From: Candidatus Bathyarchaeota archaeon
GTDB taxonomy: Archaea > Thermoproteota > Bathyarchaeia > Bathyarchaeales > Bathyarchaeaceae
NCBI GenBank assembly: GCA_030608565.1
Contig: JAUWDY010000002.1
Span: 62,001 to 126,000 of the forward strand
DNA: 64,000 bases
Reading direction: 5' to 3'
Shown here: piece by piece, positions 1-8,412 of the stretch
How positions within the stretch are numbered: position 1 is the stretch's first letter
Layout of the letters: each line of letters opens with the position of its first letter
The notes under the pieces: generated by a model
Databases searched by the model: none
Told to the model about the DNA's origin: nothing
Seen by the model: the letters and a program-made list of their open reading frames with translations, nothing else
Made by a program: the position numbers and the translations under genes

Positions 1-1002
1 GAAATAATGGGAGAAATCGTTCCCTTGGAAGTCCTAAAGAAATTTGGCGGGCACGATAGGTTGAACATGACTCGTCTCGCCCTAAACTTAAGTGAGTTTA
101 TTAACGGTGTAGCCAAGAGGCACAAGGACGTCACTAGGGAGCTTTTCCCTGGCTATGAGATTCACTCGATAACCAATGGCATCCATTCTTACACTTGGAC
201 TTGCGAGAGTTTCAAGAGGTTATACGATAAGTATCTGCCTGGGTGGGCAAATGAGCCAGAGTTATTGGTGAGAGTAGGTGGAATTCCAGATGAAGAGATT
301 TGGCATGCTCACATGGAAGCAAAAAGGGTGCTGATTGATTACGTTAACAAGGTGACGAATATCGGTATGGATTACGACACGCTAACTTTGGGATTTGCCC
401 GAAGAGCTACAGGATATAAAAGGGCGAACCTATTGTTTTCAGATCTAGAAAAACTAAAAAAGATCAGTAAGAAGGGAATGATACAAATCGTTTTTGCCGG
501 AAAAGCCCATCCTAAGGACGAATCGGGAAAAAGGCTAATTCAAGAGATCTTTGGTTACATTGAGAAGCTGAAAGATCAGATCAAGATTGTTTATTTAGAA
601 GATTATGATATGGGGCTCGCGGCTAAGTTGATTCCAGGAGTTGATGTTTGGCTAAACACTCCTTTACGACCGTTAGAAGCCTCAGGCACAAGTGGAATGA
701 AGGCAGCACATAACGGTGTGATAAATTTCAGCGTCTTAGACGGCTGGTGGGTCGAAGGCTGGATTGAGGGTGTTACCGGCTGGGCTATAGGGCCGCATCC
801 AGACGAGCAGCTCTCAACCGAAGAGACTAAAAATAGAGAGTTAGATGATTTATACAATAAGTTAGAATACATAATTATCCCAATGTTCTATCAGAAAAGA
901 GACAAGTGGATAAAGATGATGGAGAACTCTATAGGAAAGATTGCATATTATTTTAACAGCCACAGAATGATGCGCAGATACGTCACTGAAGCTTACCTGT
1001 AG
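1..1002 (+). CDS. glgP: alpha-glucan (glycogen) phosphorylase, C-terminal part
   Basis: C-terminal part of a GT35 glycan phosphorylase, which releases glucose 1-phosphate from storage glucan using pyridoxal phosphate. The reading frame is open from base 1, so the 5' end lies outside the window; the first visible ATG (base 7) is internal. Family signatures are NMTRLALNLSEFINGVAKRH, the DVWLNTPLRPLEASGTSGMK block whose final lysine (codon 700-702) is the expected PLP-binding residue, and the following DGWWVEGW stretch. The GTSGMK form resembles the shorter bacterial/archaeal phosphorylases rather than the muscle type. The gene ends 148 bp before the convergent thermosome gene. Identification is firm; the exact glucan is inferred. 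Confidence 0.93.
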   Translation, partial: EIMGEIVPLEVLKKFGGHDRLNMTRLALNLSEFINGVAKRHKDVTRELFPGYEIHSITNGIHSYTWTCESFKRLYDKYLPGWANEPELLVRVGGIPDEEIWHAHMEAKRVLIDYVNKVTNIGMDYDTLTLGFARRATGYKRANLLFSDLEKLKKISKKGMIQIVFAGKAHPKDESGKRLIQEIFGYIEKLKDQIKIVYLEDYDMGLAAKLIPGVDVWLNTPLRPLEASGTSGMKAAHNGVINFSVLDGWWVEGWIEGVTGWAIGPHPDEQLSTEETKNRELDDLYNKLEYIIIPMFYQKRDKWIKMMENSIGKIAYYFNSHRMMRRYVTEAYL

Positions 1003-1030
1003 ATTTTGTTTCACTACTTTAGTTCTAGGT

Positions 1031-1044
1031 TGCATGCATGCATG
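1031..1044. repeat. alternating Pu-Py palindrome, ATGC type
   Basis: TGCATGCATGCATG in the gap between the convergent phosphorylase and thermosome genes. One of about 24 ATGC-type sites (others at 2873, 3020, 3649, 4321, 4716, 5076, 5287, 5435, 5591, 6295, 14318, 16458, 17691, 18450, 18599, 19882, 20003, 38352, 54377, 54476, 54893, 54980). Confidence 0.85.
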
Positions 1045-1149
1045 AGAGTGGCTTCTGCGTAGAGAAGAGAATTGAAGAAGGAAAGGTAGCTATAAGCTCA
1101 CTCAAGAAGGTAGGGTTGTTGACTACATGGAATAAACTTCGCCATGCAC

Positions 1150-2820
1150 TCAATATTCTGGAGGCATGCCTCCGTAGCCGCCCGGCATTCCACCTGGGCC
1201 CCCAGGAGGAACACGTGGAGCCTCGGTCTTTCCTCCAGATATTACATCGTCGATTCTCAAAATCATTGACGCAGATTCAACAGCTGATTTTGTAGCTTGT
1301 TCCTTAACGCTTAAGGGGTCGATGACTCCTTTCTTGTACATGTCGGCAGTCTTACCTGAGAAAACGTCAACACCCATCAAATGTCCTTTAGGTTTTTCAT
1401 GGGCTGATCTCAGCTTAACCATGACGTCAATTTTATCTAAACCAGCATTCTCGGCCAATGTGCTAGGAATTATCTCCATGGACTCCGCGAATGACTCAAC
1501 GGCCAGCTGCTCTCTCCCACCAATCTTGATCGCGTAGTCACGGAGTTCCCTAGCTACCGCAGCCTCTGCAGCCCCACCTCCAGCAACAACTTTGTTCTTT
1601 TCTACAACATCAGCTACCACAGATAGAGCATCATGCAAGGCTCGTTCGGCCTCGTCAACCATCTTCTCGAGACCAGCGTGTATGAGTATGGACACTGATC
1701 TCGGGTCCTTGCATCCCTCGATGAAGATCATCTTGTCGTCTCCGATCTTCCGTTCTTCAACAAGTTTAGCATAGCCCAGATCTTTTGAGTTCAAATCGTC
1801 AAGGTTAGTTATGATCGCCCCACTAGAAGCCCTTGAGAGTTTCTCCATGTCCGACTGCTTTGCTCGTCGAATTGCTAATATTCCCTTCTTTGCCAGGAAA
1901 TGCTGAACCATGTCGTCGATGCCTTTCTGGCAGATAACAACGTTGGCACCCTTTGAGGCTAATTTATTAACCATTTCTTTTAGCATGCTGGTTTCTTGAT
2001 CTAGAAACGCTTGGATTTTGGATGGTTCTTGTATCCTTACTGTGGCGTCAAATTCAGTCTTCTTAACTTCTAGTGCTGTGTCCACCAATGCTATCTTGGC
2101 ATCTTTGACATACTTAGGCATGCCACCATGCACAACTTCCTTGTCTAGTATTATGCCTTTTACAAGCTTCGTATCTTGAAGGCTTCTACCTTCTTTCTTT
2201 ACTATCTGGATATTGTCAATGTCGGCAAGCCACTTGTCTCCACGTTTCTCAGCGATTAGCTTTATAGCTTCGATCACGATCTCTGCGAAGTGTTCCCTTG
2301 CTGGACCAACAGCTTTGCTTCCCATCGATGTTATTGCGACCTTTTTCAAAGTTTCTTTGTCATCTAAATCCACGTCTATGCTTATTTTGTTCAAGACTTC
2401 AAGGGCCTTTTGTGCCGCTTTTCTGTAGCCACTGACGACTGTTGTTGGGTGAATGTCTTGTTCTAACAGTTCTTCGCCTTTTCTTAGTAGTTCTGCTGAT
2501 AGAATAACTGCGGTTGTGGTGCCGTCTCCCACCATGTCATCTTGGGTTTTGGCTATTTCAACCATCATTTTTGCTGCTGGGTGTTCTACATCTATCTCAT
2601 CTAGGATTGCCGCTCCATCATTGGTTATGGTTATGTCGCCCATACTGCCGACTAACATTTTGTCCATGCCACGCGGTCCAAGCGTTGAGGTTATAGCTTC
2701 AGCAATCACTCTCGCAGCCATTATATTGTTTCTTCGTGCTTCCTTCCCTCTACTTCTTGAAGATCCTTCTTTCAAAACTAGTACGGGTTGTCCAGATTGA
2801 GTTCGAGTCAAATATGCCAT
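1150..2820 (-). CDS. ths: thermosome subunit (group II chaperonin)
   Basis: ATP-dependent group II chaperonin subunit of 556 aa, normal length; it assembles into a cytosolic double ring that folds proteins. Visible signatures are the N-terminal [11 protein letters not shown] and TNDGAAIL segments, the ATPase loop VGDGTTTAV near residue 95, the GGGAAE loop near residue 410, and a glycine/methionine-rich tail ending [14 protein letters not shown] typical of thermosomes. The start is supported by a purine-rich ribosome site (GGAGTAGAGGAG) just upstream and by a TATA element about 70 bp upstream. It is monocistronic. A TGCATGCA palindrome lies close to the expected transcription start. Confidence 0.97.
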   Translation of the reverse strand: MAYLTRTQSGQPVLVLKEGSSRSRGKEARRNNIMAARVIAEAITSTLGPRGMDKMLVGSMGDITITNDGAAILDEIDVEHPAAKMMVEIAKTQDDMVGDGTTTAVILSAELLRKGEELLEQDIHPTTVVSGYRKAAQKALEVLNKISIDVDLDDKETLKKVAITSMGSKAVGPAREHFAEIVIEAIKLIAEKRGDKWLADIDNIQIVKKEGRSLQDTKLVKGIILDKEVVHGGMPKYVKDAKIALVDTALEVKKTEFDATVRIQEPSKIQAFLDQETSMLKEMVNKLASKGANVVICQKGIDDMVQHFLAKKGILAIRRAKQSDMEKLSRASSGAIITNLDDLNSKDLGYAKLVEERKIGDDKMIFIEGCKDPRSVSILIHAGLEKMVDEAERALHDALSVVADVVEKNKVVAGGGAAEAAVARELRDYAIKIGGREQLAVESFAESMEIIPSTLAENAGLDKIDVMVKLRSAHEKPKGHLMGVDVFSGKTADMYKKGVIDPLSVKEQATKSAVESASMILRIDDVISGGKTEAPRVPPGGPGGMPGGYGGMPPEY

Positions 2821-2872
2821 GAACTTTCTCCTCTACTCCTGTTTGTTCAATCTCCATGTGACAATGCTTGCT

Positions 2873-2897
2873 TGCATGCATTCCGAAATATAAACAT
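2873..2897 (-). promoter_or_regulatory. thermosome promoter with TGCATGCA near the start site
   Basis: On the minus strand a TATA-like TTTATATTT (about 2886-2894) lies roughly 70 bp before the thermosome ATG. TGCATGCA at 2873-2880 falls about where transcription would start. Functional effect is not shown. Confidence 0.5.
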
Positions 2898-3001
2898 TGC
2901 TAGTGAAGTATGACCTTGAATCGTTGATACTCTAACCTTGCGTGATTTTCATACTTTTCTGCAAAGATTACATAACGATTTAACCTTCAACATCCTTCAG
3001 G

Positions 3002-3490
3002 TTAGGAAGATGTTGCATACATGCATGGTATAGCTTCTTTAAGGATTCCTCTTTCACCAACAAAGGCCTTCAGAACAACGCCTTCCCCCAGCGGTATATG
3101 TCTGTTAGGGATCTTGTCTGTATGCTTTCTTACACCATTTATATCATATTGAAGAAAAAGATTGAAGTGTACTCCCGTGGCTGATTTGCCAGCTTTCTCA
3201 GTAGTGTCTTGGTATACTGAAATTGAAACAACGTCAACATTCCCGTCTGATTGACAGAAATGGGCATTTATGCTGCCTCGGCAAAGATATTTTGGGGGCA
3301 TGCTGGACGTTAACGCTGTCTTTGAATACGGTGCTCCAGGAAAGTATGAAGAAAATTGTACAAAAGTCTCGGGTTCTATTTTCCCACCTTGAGCTATATA
3401 GAACTGCTTGACATCTACCTCGGCTAACTCTTGTTCATTCAAAGCTCCATAACGAAAAGCTATGCTGCGTTGGTTGACTTTAAATGCCAT
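3002..3490 (-). CDS. hypothetical protein, 162 aa
   Basis: Not recognised. A 162-aa soluble-looking protein without signal peptide or membrane segment and with three scattered cysteines. Beta-rich character (alternating hydrophobic residues around GKSATGVHFNLFLQYDINGV) suggests a small all-beta fold. The last codons (CMYATSS) run through a CATGCATG site at 3020-3027, so the C-terminus may have been altered by that palindrome; the ancestral stop could have lain further on. It stands alone between the thermosome and a 42-aa zinc-ribbon gene on the same strand. Confidence 0.6.
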   Translation of the reverse strand: MAFKVNQRSIAFRYGALNEQELAEVDVKQFYIAQGGKIEPETFVQFSSYFPGAPYSKTALTSSMPPKYLCRGSINAHFCQSDGNVDVVSISVYQDTTEKAGKSATGVHFNLFLQYDINGVRKHTDKIPNRHIPLGEGVVLKAFVGERGILKEAIPCMYATSS

Positions 3491-3658
3491 GTTCTCAAGA
3501 TTAGTGATCTTGATATTTAGTTCTTGTGAAATGCACGCGTATATCTTGTCGAAGAGTGAAGGCGTCTTTAATAGTTAATTGACACGGTGGTTTTGGAACG
3601 TTTCATTAGAGCTTTGTTTGCACGGCTCTCCCATGAACCCTATCTACTATGCATGCAT

Positions 3659-3787
3659 CTATTTCTTAGAAGTTTTTCCTCTAGGTTTTCCTGTCCATGC
3701 ATATTTGCAAACTTTACATTCTTTTGGATCTCTAGTTATCACAATCTTTTTACTTCCACATTGGGGGCATCGTTCTTGTCTACCCAT
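3659..3787 (-). CDS. 42-aa zinc-ribbon protein
   Basis: Small ORF starting ATG at 3787: MGRQERCPQCGSKKIVITRD followed by PKECKVCKYAWTGKPRGKTSKK. Two CxxC pairs (CPQC at 7-10 and CKVC at 24-27) form a canonical zinc ribbon, and the basic tail would suit nucleic-acid binding. Archaeal genomes encode many such ribbons, often tied to transcription or ribosomes, but I cannot assign a specific partner. The stop codon is followed at once by ATGCATGCAT (3649-3658). A second tiny basic gene lies 128 bp upstream on the same strand. Confidence 0.65.
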   Translation of the reverse strand: MGRQERCPQCGSKKIVITRDPKECKVCKYAWTGKPRGKTSKK

Positions 3788-3915
3788 TTATCTTACATCT
3801 CTTCAGCCAGAGTTTAAACGATTAGCATTGTTATCAAACAACATATCATTTTAAGTTGTACTAAAGATTTAAGACCCAAAACCAAAAGGAAAGACCAAAT
3901 GTGTGCCCGCTTTTA

Positions 3916-4026
3916 CTACACAGGGTCTTTTGGTTTATATTTTCCCCTTCCCTTATATTTGCCTGAGTACCGCCTACTTTTGACTCTTTTTTGAATAGCC
4001 TTTCTTACAGCTTTTTCATTAGCCAT
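3916..4026 (-). CDS. 36-aa highly basic protein (candidate)
   Basis: ATG at 4026 opens a 36-aa frame, MANEKAVRKAIQKRVKSRRY then SGKYKGRGKYKPKDPV, stop at 3916. It is extremely rich in Lys/Arg and has no cysteine, as in small ribosome- or DNA-associated proteins. No family is recognised. Support is codon-like amino-acid composition and position in tandem with the 42-aa zinc ribbon downstream; its short length leaves open that it is chance. Confidence 0.4.
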   Translation of the reverse strand: MANEKAVRKAIQKRVKSRRYSGKYKGRGKYKPKDPV

Positions 4027-4241
4027 CTACTTTTTCGCCTTTGCCTGATTATTCACCCTTCACTGACGCATATAAACATTAATACATACATTCTGCATTG
4101 GGTCAAAAAACATGGTCTGCTCCTTTATGTTTGACGATGCGCGCCCACATTACTCTCTCGTCTTCAGCTGTTTACTTGCGTCCCAACCCATAAATAGTCT
4201 GCAACAGTTCTATTCTCGGCTGTGAGATTGGGTCTCTCCTA

Positions 4242-4337
4242 GTGAAATGTCGAAGGTGCGGTGCTGTTCTTTACGAAGGGGAAGACCTGAAAACTCCCTA
4301 CGAGATCGTAGGGCCTTGCAGCATGCATGCATTTTAA
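4242..4337 (+). pseudogene. zinc-ribbon gene fragment truncated at a GCATGCATGCAT site
   Basis: From GTG 4242 the frame reads VKCRRCGAVLYEGEDLKTPY EIVGPC and then SMHAF stop. The N-terminal part (CxxC, then LYEGEDLKTPYEI) resembles a small archaeal zinc-ribbon family that normally continues to a second CxxC pair. Here the protein breaks off exactly where GCATGCATGCAT begins (4321), and the last residues are encoded by the palindrome itself. A TATA-like CATAAATAG lies about 50 bp upstream, so it may still be transcribed. Family recall is from memory; the missing second CxxC is seen directly. Confidence 0.5.
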
Positions 4338-4357
4338 TAATTCCTATGTGCGCGCGC
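4321..4357. repeat. paired Pu-Py palindromes: GCATGCATGCAT and GTGCGCGCGC
   Basis: GCATGCATGCAT (4321-4332) ends a truncated zinc-ribbon gene; GTGCGCGCGC (4348-4357) follows after 15 bp. Both are self-complementary alternating purine-pyrimidine tracts. Confidence 0.8.
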
Positions 4358-4406
4358 TCGTAAAATTCCGGTCATCTACTGCTTTCACGAAGATGTCCCA
4401 ACACCA

Positions 4407-4658
4407 TCAAGTTTGGCTAGAGTTTTCGCCTTCAGGTAGTCCTTTGGATTTCTGCTTTCGAAGTTCGTAGAGAATAATTAGAGCCTCACCATGGGGCATG
4501 CCCATCTTTGCCGCCAATTCATGTTCAGTCACGTCTGTTTGCTCATGAAGGACAACGTCTCTAATGTAAGCCTTGTGATGGGGGTACATGATCATGGCGT
4601 GAACGGTCTCTACAAGAATGGGCCAGAGCGGATTGTCCACAAGTTCCTCCAAACTCAT
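4407..4658 (-). CDS. small winged-helix-like protein, 83 aa
   Basis: An 83-aa soluble protein. The segment DVTEHELAAKMGMPHGEALI ILYELRKQ (about 42-69) has the look of a helix-turn-helix/winged-helix core: a DVTE-x-ELA helix, MGMPHG turn and a recognition helix. The N-terminal half is helical (LVDNPLWPILVETVHAMIMY). DNA binding is an inference. It lies isolated among gene fragments and palindromes and faces the truncated zinc ribbon. Confidence 0.6.
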   Translation of the reverse strand: MSLEELVDNPLWPILVETVHAMIMYPHHKAYIRDVVLHEQTDVTEHELAAKMGMPHGEALIILYELRKQKSKGLPEGENSSQT

Positions 4659-4851
4659 ATGCGTCCCTCATTAACCTAGGATTTCCATCCTCAATTAACT
4701 TTTTTTATAAAATCCTGCATGCATGTCGAATAGGACAGTGACAGACATATCACCAGAATGACACTTACCTTTTTTCCAGCACAACGCCTACTGGTCGCCA
4801 AACCATCGGATGTGGTTCATGTCCAGTTCAGCAAGTTAATAACTTATTAAC

Positions 4852-5031
4852 TCAAGAAACATACATTTTGTCGATGCAAGATTCGCAATAATGCCTATTA
4901 TGTCCAGCACGATTAGTTCTGAAAACCCTATCACCGACTCTAAATCTATAGCTACATCTAAAACATTCAAAGCCGAATTGGCTTCTCATTCGGGTTAAAA
5001 CAGCAGTGTTCTTCACAATATAATCTTTCAT
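4852..5031 (-). CDS. 59-aa zinc-binding protein
   Basis: ATG at 5031 to TGA at 4852 encodes 59 aa. It carries CFRC (23-26) and CESC (49-52), with basic stretches RMRSQ and RFRVGDRVFRTNRAGHNRHY between them. The arrangement is a treble-clef or LIM-like zinc site, perhaps nucleic-acid binding. It belongs to the run of very small Cys-rich genes in 3.6-5.2 kb. No exact family is recognised. Confidence 0.55.
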   Translation of the reverse strand: MKDYIVKNTAVLTRMRSQFGFECFRCSYRFRVGDRVFRTNRAGHNRHYCESCIDKMYVS

Positions 5032-5098
5032 GGTGACTATTCAAGCGTTTCTTCGTTATAAAGATTACAAACGTAATGCATGCATGCAATGCGGGTTC

Positions 5099-5197
5099 TT
5101 ACCAGGTTTGTTTTTTCCAAACGTTGTATGGACATTGACGCCAACAGTAAGAAGAACTTTTGAAGCTACAACCTTTACATTGCACAGTAGAGAACAT
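5099..5197 (-). CDS. 32-aa Cys-rich mini-ORF (candidate)
   Basis: ATG at 5197 to TAA at 5099 reads MFSTVQCKGCSFKSSSYCWR QCPYNVWKKQTW. Four cysteines (CKGC, C, C) could bind a metal, but the ORF is short and no ribosome site is obvious. ATGCATGCATGCA (5076-5088) follows directly after the stop. It could be a remnant of a longer gene. Confidence 0.25.
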   Translation of the reverse strand: MFSTVQCKGCSFKSSSYCWRQCPYNVWKKQTW

Positions 5198-5621
5198 GCG
5201 AGATTTCAAAAATCGGTGCTTCTCCTATGAAGTTCTAAGGTTAGCAGGCTATAAGAATCTTTCAATTCTCCTGTGAGCAACAGCAGATGCATGCAACCAT
5301 GGTATCGAATTTAGCCGTCAGAGCTCCGTAGAACCTGTAGTTAGGATCCTTAAGACTAAAGGAGATATCCTGGAGTGGGTCTGGAAATAAGCCACTTTTT
5401 AGGATTTAACACAAATCTTAATATGATGTTGAAAATGCATGCATGTTTTGTCATTACCCTAGAAGGGTATGTGTGGCCCCTCTCTTGAAGAAGGGAAGCA
5501 CACATTTCGCGACATGCGCTTGTGTCTGACTGCTGGTCAAAAACTTATTAAAGTTATGAAGCACGAATCGGTATTCAACATCAATGTATGTATGCATGCG
5601 CGTTTAGCAATTGGAGACACT
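5198..5621. other. gene-poor stretch with palindromes and a possible gene fragment
   Basis: No intact gene seen. It holds ATGCATGCA (5287), ATGCATGCATG (5435) and TATGCATGCGCG (5591), the last merging both palindrome types. Right after the 5287 site a frame without a start codon reads HGIEFSRQSSVEPVVRILKT KGDILEWVWK to a TAA at 5388-5390, which looks like the C-terminal tail of an unidentified protein. Confidence 0.45.
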
Positions 5622-6203
5622 TCATATGGTATCTTTGATTCTCTGTTCTGCAATCGCTGCTGCTTCTTCAAGAATCTTCTGAGCGTCTTCTATTGGGGCC
5701 CCGAGACGCAAGGCTGTGGCATCACAATTGGGAACTAATTCAGGCGTAATCATCCACCGAATCTTCCACCGTTCCCTTTCCCCCTTTTCCAGACAGACAA
5801 TACACCCGTTCGTAAAGGCCGCTAACTCTCTATTCGCCTGCCCAGTGAGCAACTCGCCGGCAAGCTGGCTCAGATGTGGCAAATGACCCACTATCATGAT
5901 CATGATATCCTCTGCGGTTTCAGTCAGTCGGTTCTTCCACATCTTGGGATTGGCCAGAGGGTCTAATCCTTCAGCAACAATCACTCCTCTTGCAGGATGG
6001 AGATGGTTAGCCAGAACTTGAGCGGTCTGCTGAGCCCGCAGCTTGCCGCTGTGATATATCTGGCTGACTTGAATGTGCAAGTGTTTCTCGGCATACTTTG
6101 CTACCTTTCTGATGTCTTCCCATCCTTTCTTCGAGAGAGGTCTTGCTGAATCCTCATCCTTCCGCTTGGACTCAGCGTGTTGGACCAAATACAGCATCAT
6201 CAC
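5622..6203 (-). CDS. SixA-like histidine phosphatase
   Basis: A 193-aa histidine-phosphatase-superfamily protein. The N-terminal LYLVQHAES contains the catalytic histidine (H9); the usual RHG arginine is glutamine, as is common in SixA-like members. PLSKKGWEDI, the SGKLRAQQTA helix and MIVGHLPHLS (second histidine) follow in the family order. SixA enzymes dephosphorylate phosphohistidine on relay proteins; the archaeal substrate is unknown. The C-terminal 60 residues hold extra sequence. It is monocistronic, flanked on both sides by palindromic tracts. Confidence 0.85.
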   Translation of the reverse strand: MMMLYLVQHAESKRKDEDSARPLSKKGWEDIRKVAKYAEKHLHIQVSQIYHSGKLRAQQTAQVLANHLHPARGVIVAEGLDPLANPKMWKNRLTETAEDIMIMIVGHLPHLSQLAGELLTGQANRELAAFTNGCIVCLEKGERERWKIRWMITPELVPNCDATALRLGAPIEDAQKILEEAAAIAEQRIKDTI

Positions 6204-6535
6204 GATCCACCATGCCCGGAATATCTCAACACATAACTAATTAGTGTTTACACATCTGCGCGCGCTCCCAACATTCTTAAGAATATAAGAACCTTGCATG
6301 CATGCATCTCTTATACTCACGATTTATACAAAACCGCGCCGTCTCCGTACGACTAACACGCGGTTCAAAGCCCACAAATTTCCTCGTAACGCATGTATAG
6401 CTAAGTCTTTTCAAGGGAGTTAAACATTCCACGTTTAGTTTGTATAGATGCTTTTCTTGCTTTGGAAATTAACATACATCTTTTTATGTTTAGAAGTACA
6501 TTATTTATTGATAGAGTTCAAGGAACCGAATAGAT
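6204..6535. other. intergenic region with both palindrome types
   Basis: Divergent upstream region of the phosphatase and TFE-beta genes. It holds GCGCGCGC (6258-6265) and TGCATGCATGCAT (6295-6307), 29 bp apart. A T-rich CTTTTTATG element (about 6480) could be the TATA box for the TFE-beta gene. No RNA gene was recognised. Confidence 0.5.
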
Positions 6536-6913
6536 ATGTCAAGACGCAACAATCTGGTACACCAAGCATTACAGTTGATTGTAAACACGGGAGACCACGG
6601 TGTGCTCCAGTCTGAACTTTGGAGAAAGCTGAGCGCCAGTAGCAGAGAAGGTTCTCGAATAGCGCTGAAACTGGAAAACAAGGGATTCATTCGGCGTGAA
6701 CGTGAACTTTTCAGTGGACGATGGACGTATCGGCTGTATCCGAAGAGGCGACCGACATCTATCAACTCCATAATCGACTGCCCCTGCTTGATGTGCCCTG
6801 AAGGTTTTCGATGTGGAGCATGGAGCTCAACTTCACCTAACAAATGCGAAAAATTGACCGAATGGATTCTAAATCTTATGCAGAATGGAACGAATCCTTC
6901 GGGTGACAATTGA
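6536..6913 (+). CDS. TFE-beta / RPC34-like transcription factor
   Basis: A 125-aa protein with an N-terminal winged helix (residues 5-70; GVLQSELWRKLSASSREGSR then LKLENKGFIRRERE with wing FSGRWTYRLYP). A Cys-rich C-terminus has C84-x2-C87-x5-C93-x10-C104 in the context CLMCPEGFRCGAWSSTSPNK CEKLTEW. This matches the RPC34/hRPC39 C-terminal Fe-S module (CxxC, C, SPxxC, W) found in archaeal TFE-beta, which pairs with TFE-alpha to help open promoters. Shorter than Sulfolobus TFE-beta. The downstream rlmE start overlaps its stop. Family assignment rests on motif spacing. Confidence 0.72.
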   Translation: MSRRNNLVHQALQLIVNTGDHGVLQSELWRKLSASSREGSRIALKLENKGFIRRERELFSGRWTYRLYPKRRPTSINSIIDCPCLMCPEGFRCGAWSSTSPNKCEKLTEWILNLMQNGTNPSGDN

Positions 6914-7530
6914 TTTTGCCGAAGGCATGGGTCCGAGAACGGAAGAAAGAATACTATTATCGGAAGGCAAAAGTGGAAAAATACCGTTCCCGTGCAACTT
7001 ACAAACTTCTTCAAGTTGTAAAGAAGTATCGGTTCATCAAGCTTGGTGACGTGGTGGTGGATTTAGGTGCGGCTCCAGGCGGTTGGATACAAGCATGTCG
7101 AAAAATCGTTGGTGACAGCGGCTTTGTTCTAGGAGTTGACCTTGAGCAAATCCAGCCGTTTGATTCATCTAACGTCCGCACCATTGTTGGTGACGTGACA
7201 GACCCTCAAACAATCCAGCAAATTAAAGAGTTTTTGCCACATCCAGCTGATGCCGTAGTTTCCGATGTTTCACCGAACGTTTCTGGAGTTTGGGAACTCG
7301 ATCACGCCAGACAAATCGACCTCGCGCGATATTCTCTACAGATTGCCATTTCCATTCTCAAGCCTAAAGGAAACTTTTTTGCAAAGGTTTTTGAGGGCGA
7401 CATGCTTAACGACTTTGTAAAAGAGGTCAAACAACATTTCGCATTTGTTAAACTAGTCAAACCAAAAGCTAGCAGAGCAAGAAGCGCAGAACTATATGTT
7501 ATTGGAATGCGTCTTCGTCAAGCTATGTAG
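6910..7530 (+). CDS. rlmE: 23S rRNA 2'-O-methyltransferase RlmE (FtsJ)
   Basis: A 206-aa FtsJ/RrmJ-family enzyme that methylates ribose of a 23S rRNA A-loop uridine using SAM. The SAM loop is VVDLGAAPGGWIQ (48-61) and the KDKE tetrad is visible: K32 (RATYKLL), D119 (VVSDVSPN), K159 (FFAKVF), E194 (SAELYVIG). There is no TRAM domain. It starts at TTG 6910, overlapping the TGA of the TFE-beta gene by two bases in a TTGA junction, implying translational coupling. Full-length and intact. Confidence 0.93.
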   Translation: MILPKAWVRERKKEYYYRKAKVEKYRSRATYKLLQVVKKYRFIKLGDVVVDLGAAPGGWIQACRKIVGDSGFVLGVDLEQIQPFDSSNVRTIVGDVTDPQTIQQIKEFLPHPADAVVSDVSPNVSGVWELDHARQIDLARYSLQIAISILKPKGNFFAKVFEGDMLNDFVKEVKQHFAFVKLVKPKASRARSAELYVIGMRLRQAM

Positions 7531-7558
7531 AACGGTTTGTTCTCTGTTGGTCAATTGT

Positions 7559-8209
7559 TTAGAATGGACTTGGAAGGGTGAAAGAGAAAAACGTACTAAG
7601 CGCTAACGTGACAGCGACGTACAGTATAAGTAAAGCCATTGTGATGAGTAAATTTCTTGCCCATTTTGGGCTCAATGCCATTCCAAACGGAATCCCGAGG
7701 ATGAAGCCGATGATGTGGGATGCATAGGCCACATTGCCTCCTACTCCGTAGTAAACGGCGATTACATTATAAATGAAGTATATTATTGCCACGAGTCCTA
7801 CCGGCAACATAAACAGCATAGAGAATTTCAGGGGTTTAGTAAGCATCACTACCGCGGTCAGAGTGAAAATGGCTGCGGAAGCCCCTATCATGAGGACATC
7901 TGGGCGATAGAAAAGAAGACTTAGGAGAAACGAAGAAATTCCGCCGAAAAAGAACACTGCCATTGTCTTCTTCGCGCCGACTACATCCTCCAGCGTGTTT
8001 CCAAACACATAAAGGAAGAACATGTTACCGATCAAGTGGGCAGGGTCGCCGTGGACAAACAGTGCTGTGATGGATGTCCAAACCTTTCCTTCGAAAAAGT
8101 TGTCCCCGCTGAACATTAAAAATTGTTCCACGATGTTTTGGTTTTCAATGGTCCAAGCAAAGATGCTGACTAGGATGCATAGAAGTATCAGCAGATAATT
8201 TTTCTTCAT
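7559..8209 (-). CDS. rhomboid-family intramembrane serine protease
   Basis: A 216-aa membrane protein with about six hydrophobic segments. Rhomboid landmarks are WTSITALFVHGDPAHLIGNM (His53, His58, Asn62), the nucleophile motif GAS (S111 in LMIGASAAIF) and the partner histidine H165 in YASHIIGF. Such proteases cleave transmembrane segments inside the lipid bilayer. It converges on rlmE with 28 bp between stops. Promoter likely in the AT-rich 200 bp shared with the acyl-CoA synthetase gene. The dyad is intact, so it should be active. Confidence 0.92.
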   Translation of the reverse strand: MKKNYLLILLCILVSIFAWTIENQNIVEQFLMFSGDNFFEGKVWTSITALFVHGDPAHLIGNMFFLYVFGNTLEDVVGAKKTMAVFFFGGISSFLLSLLFYRPDVLMIGASAAIFTLTAVVMLTKPLKFSMLFMLPVGLVAIIYFIYNVIAVYYGVGGNVAYASHIIGFILGIPFGMALSPKWARNLLITMALLILYVAVTLALSTFFSFTLPSPF

Positions 8210-8353
8210 GGTTACTACCGTCTTAGAACGTTGGTGCTTACGTCATTTCATAACATGACACTAATAAAAATTTGTGCAACTGAGTTTTCATCGTTTTTTC
8301 TAACTTTAACACTATTCCATTACAGGCAAAATAACTCCAATCTTAATGATAGT

Positions 8354-8368
8354 AAACTTATTTAATAA
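8354..8368 (+). promoter_or_regulatory. TATA-type promoter of acyl-CoA synthetase
   Basis: AAACTTATTTAATAA lies about 45-60 bp before the ATG at 8413, at a spacing suited to an archaeal TATA box with a short leader. Confidence 0.45.
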
Positions 8369-8412
8369 GAGGTCTTAACGTTCATAACTCCTTAAAAAGA
8401 GGGTGCGTAACA

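Noticed and set aside
5469..5738. 89-codon plus-strand ORF starting MCGPSLEEGK
   Set aside because: Its second half is antisense to the SixA-like gene and no motif or homologue is recognised; probably chance.
6340..6400. GCGGTTCAAAGCC, resembling a tRNA T-arm upstream of the TFE-beta gene
   Set aside because: Stem pairing fails and no acceptor or anticodon arm could be built around it.
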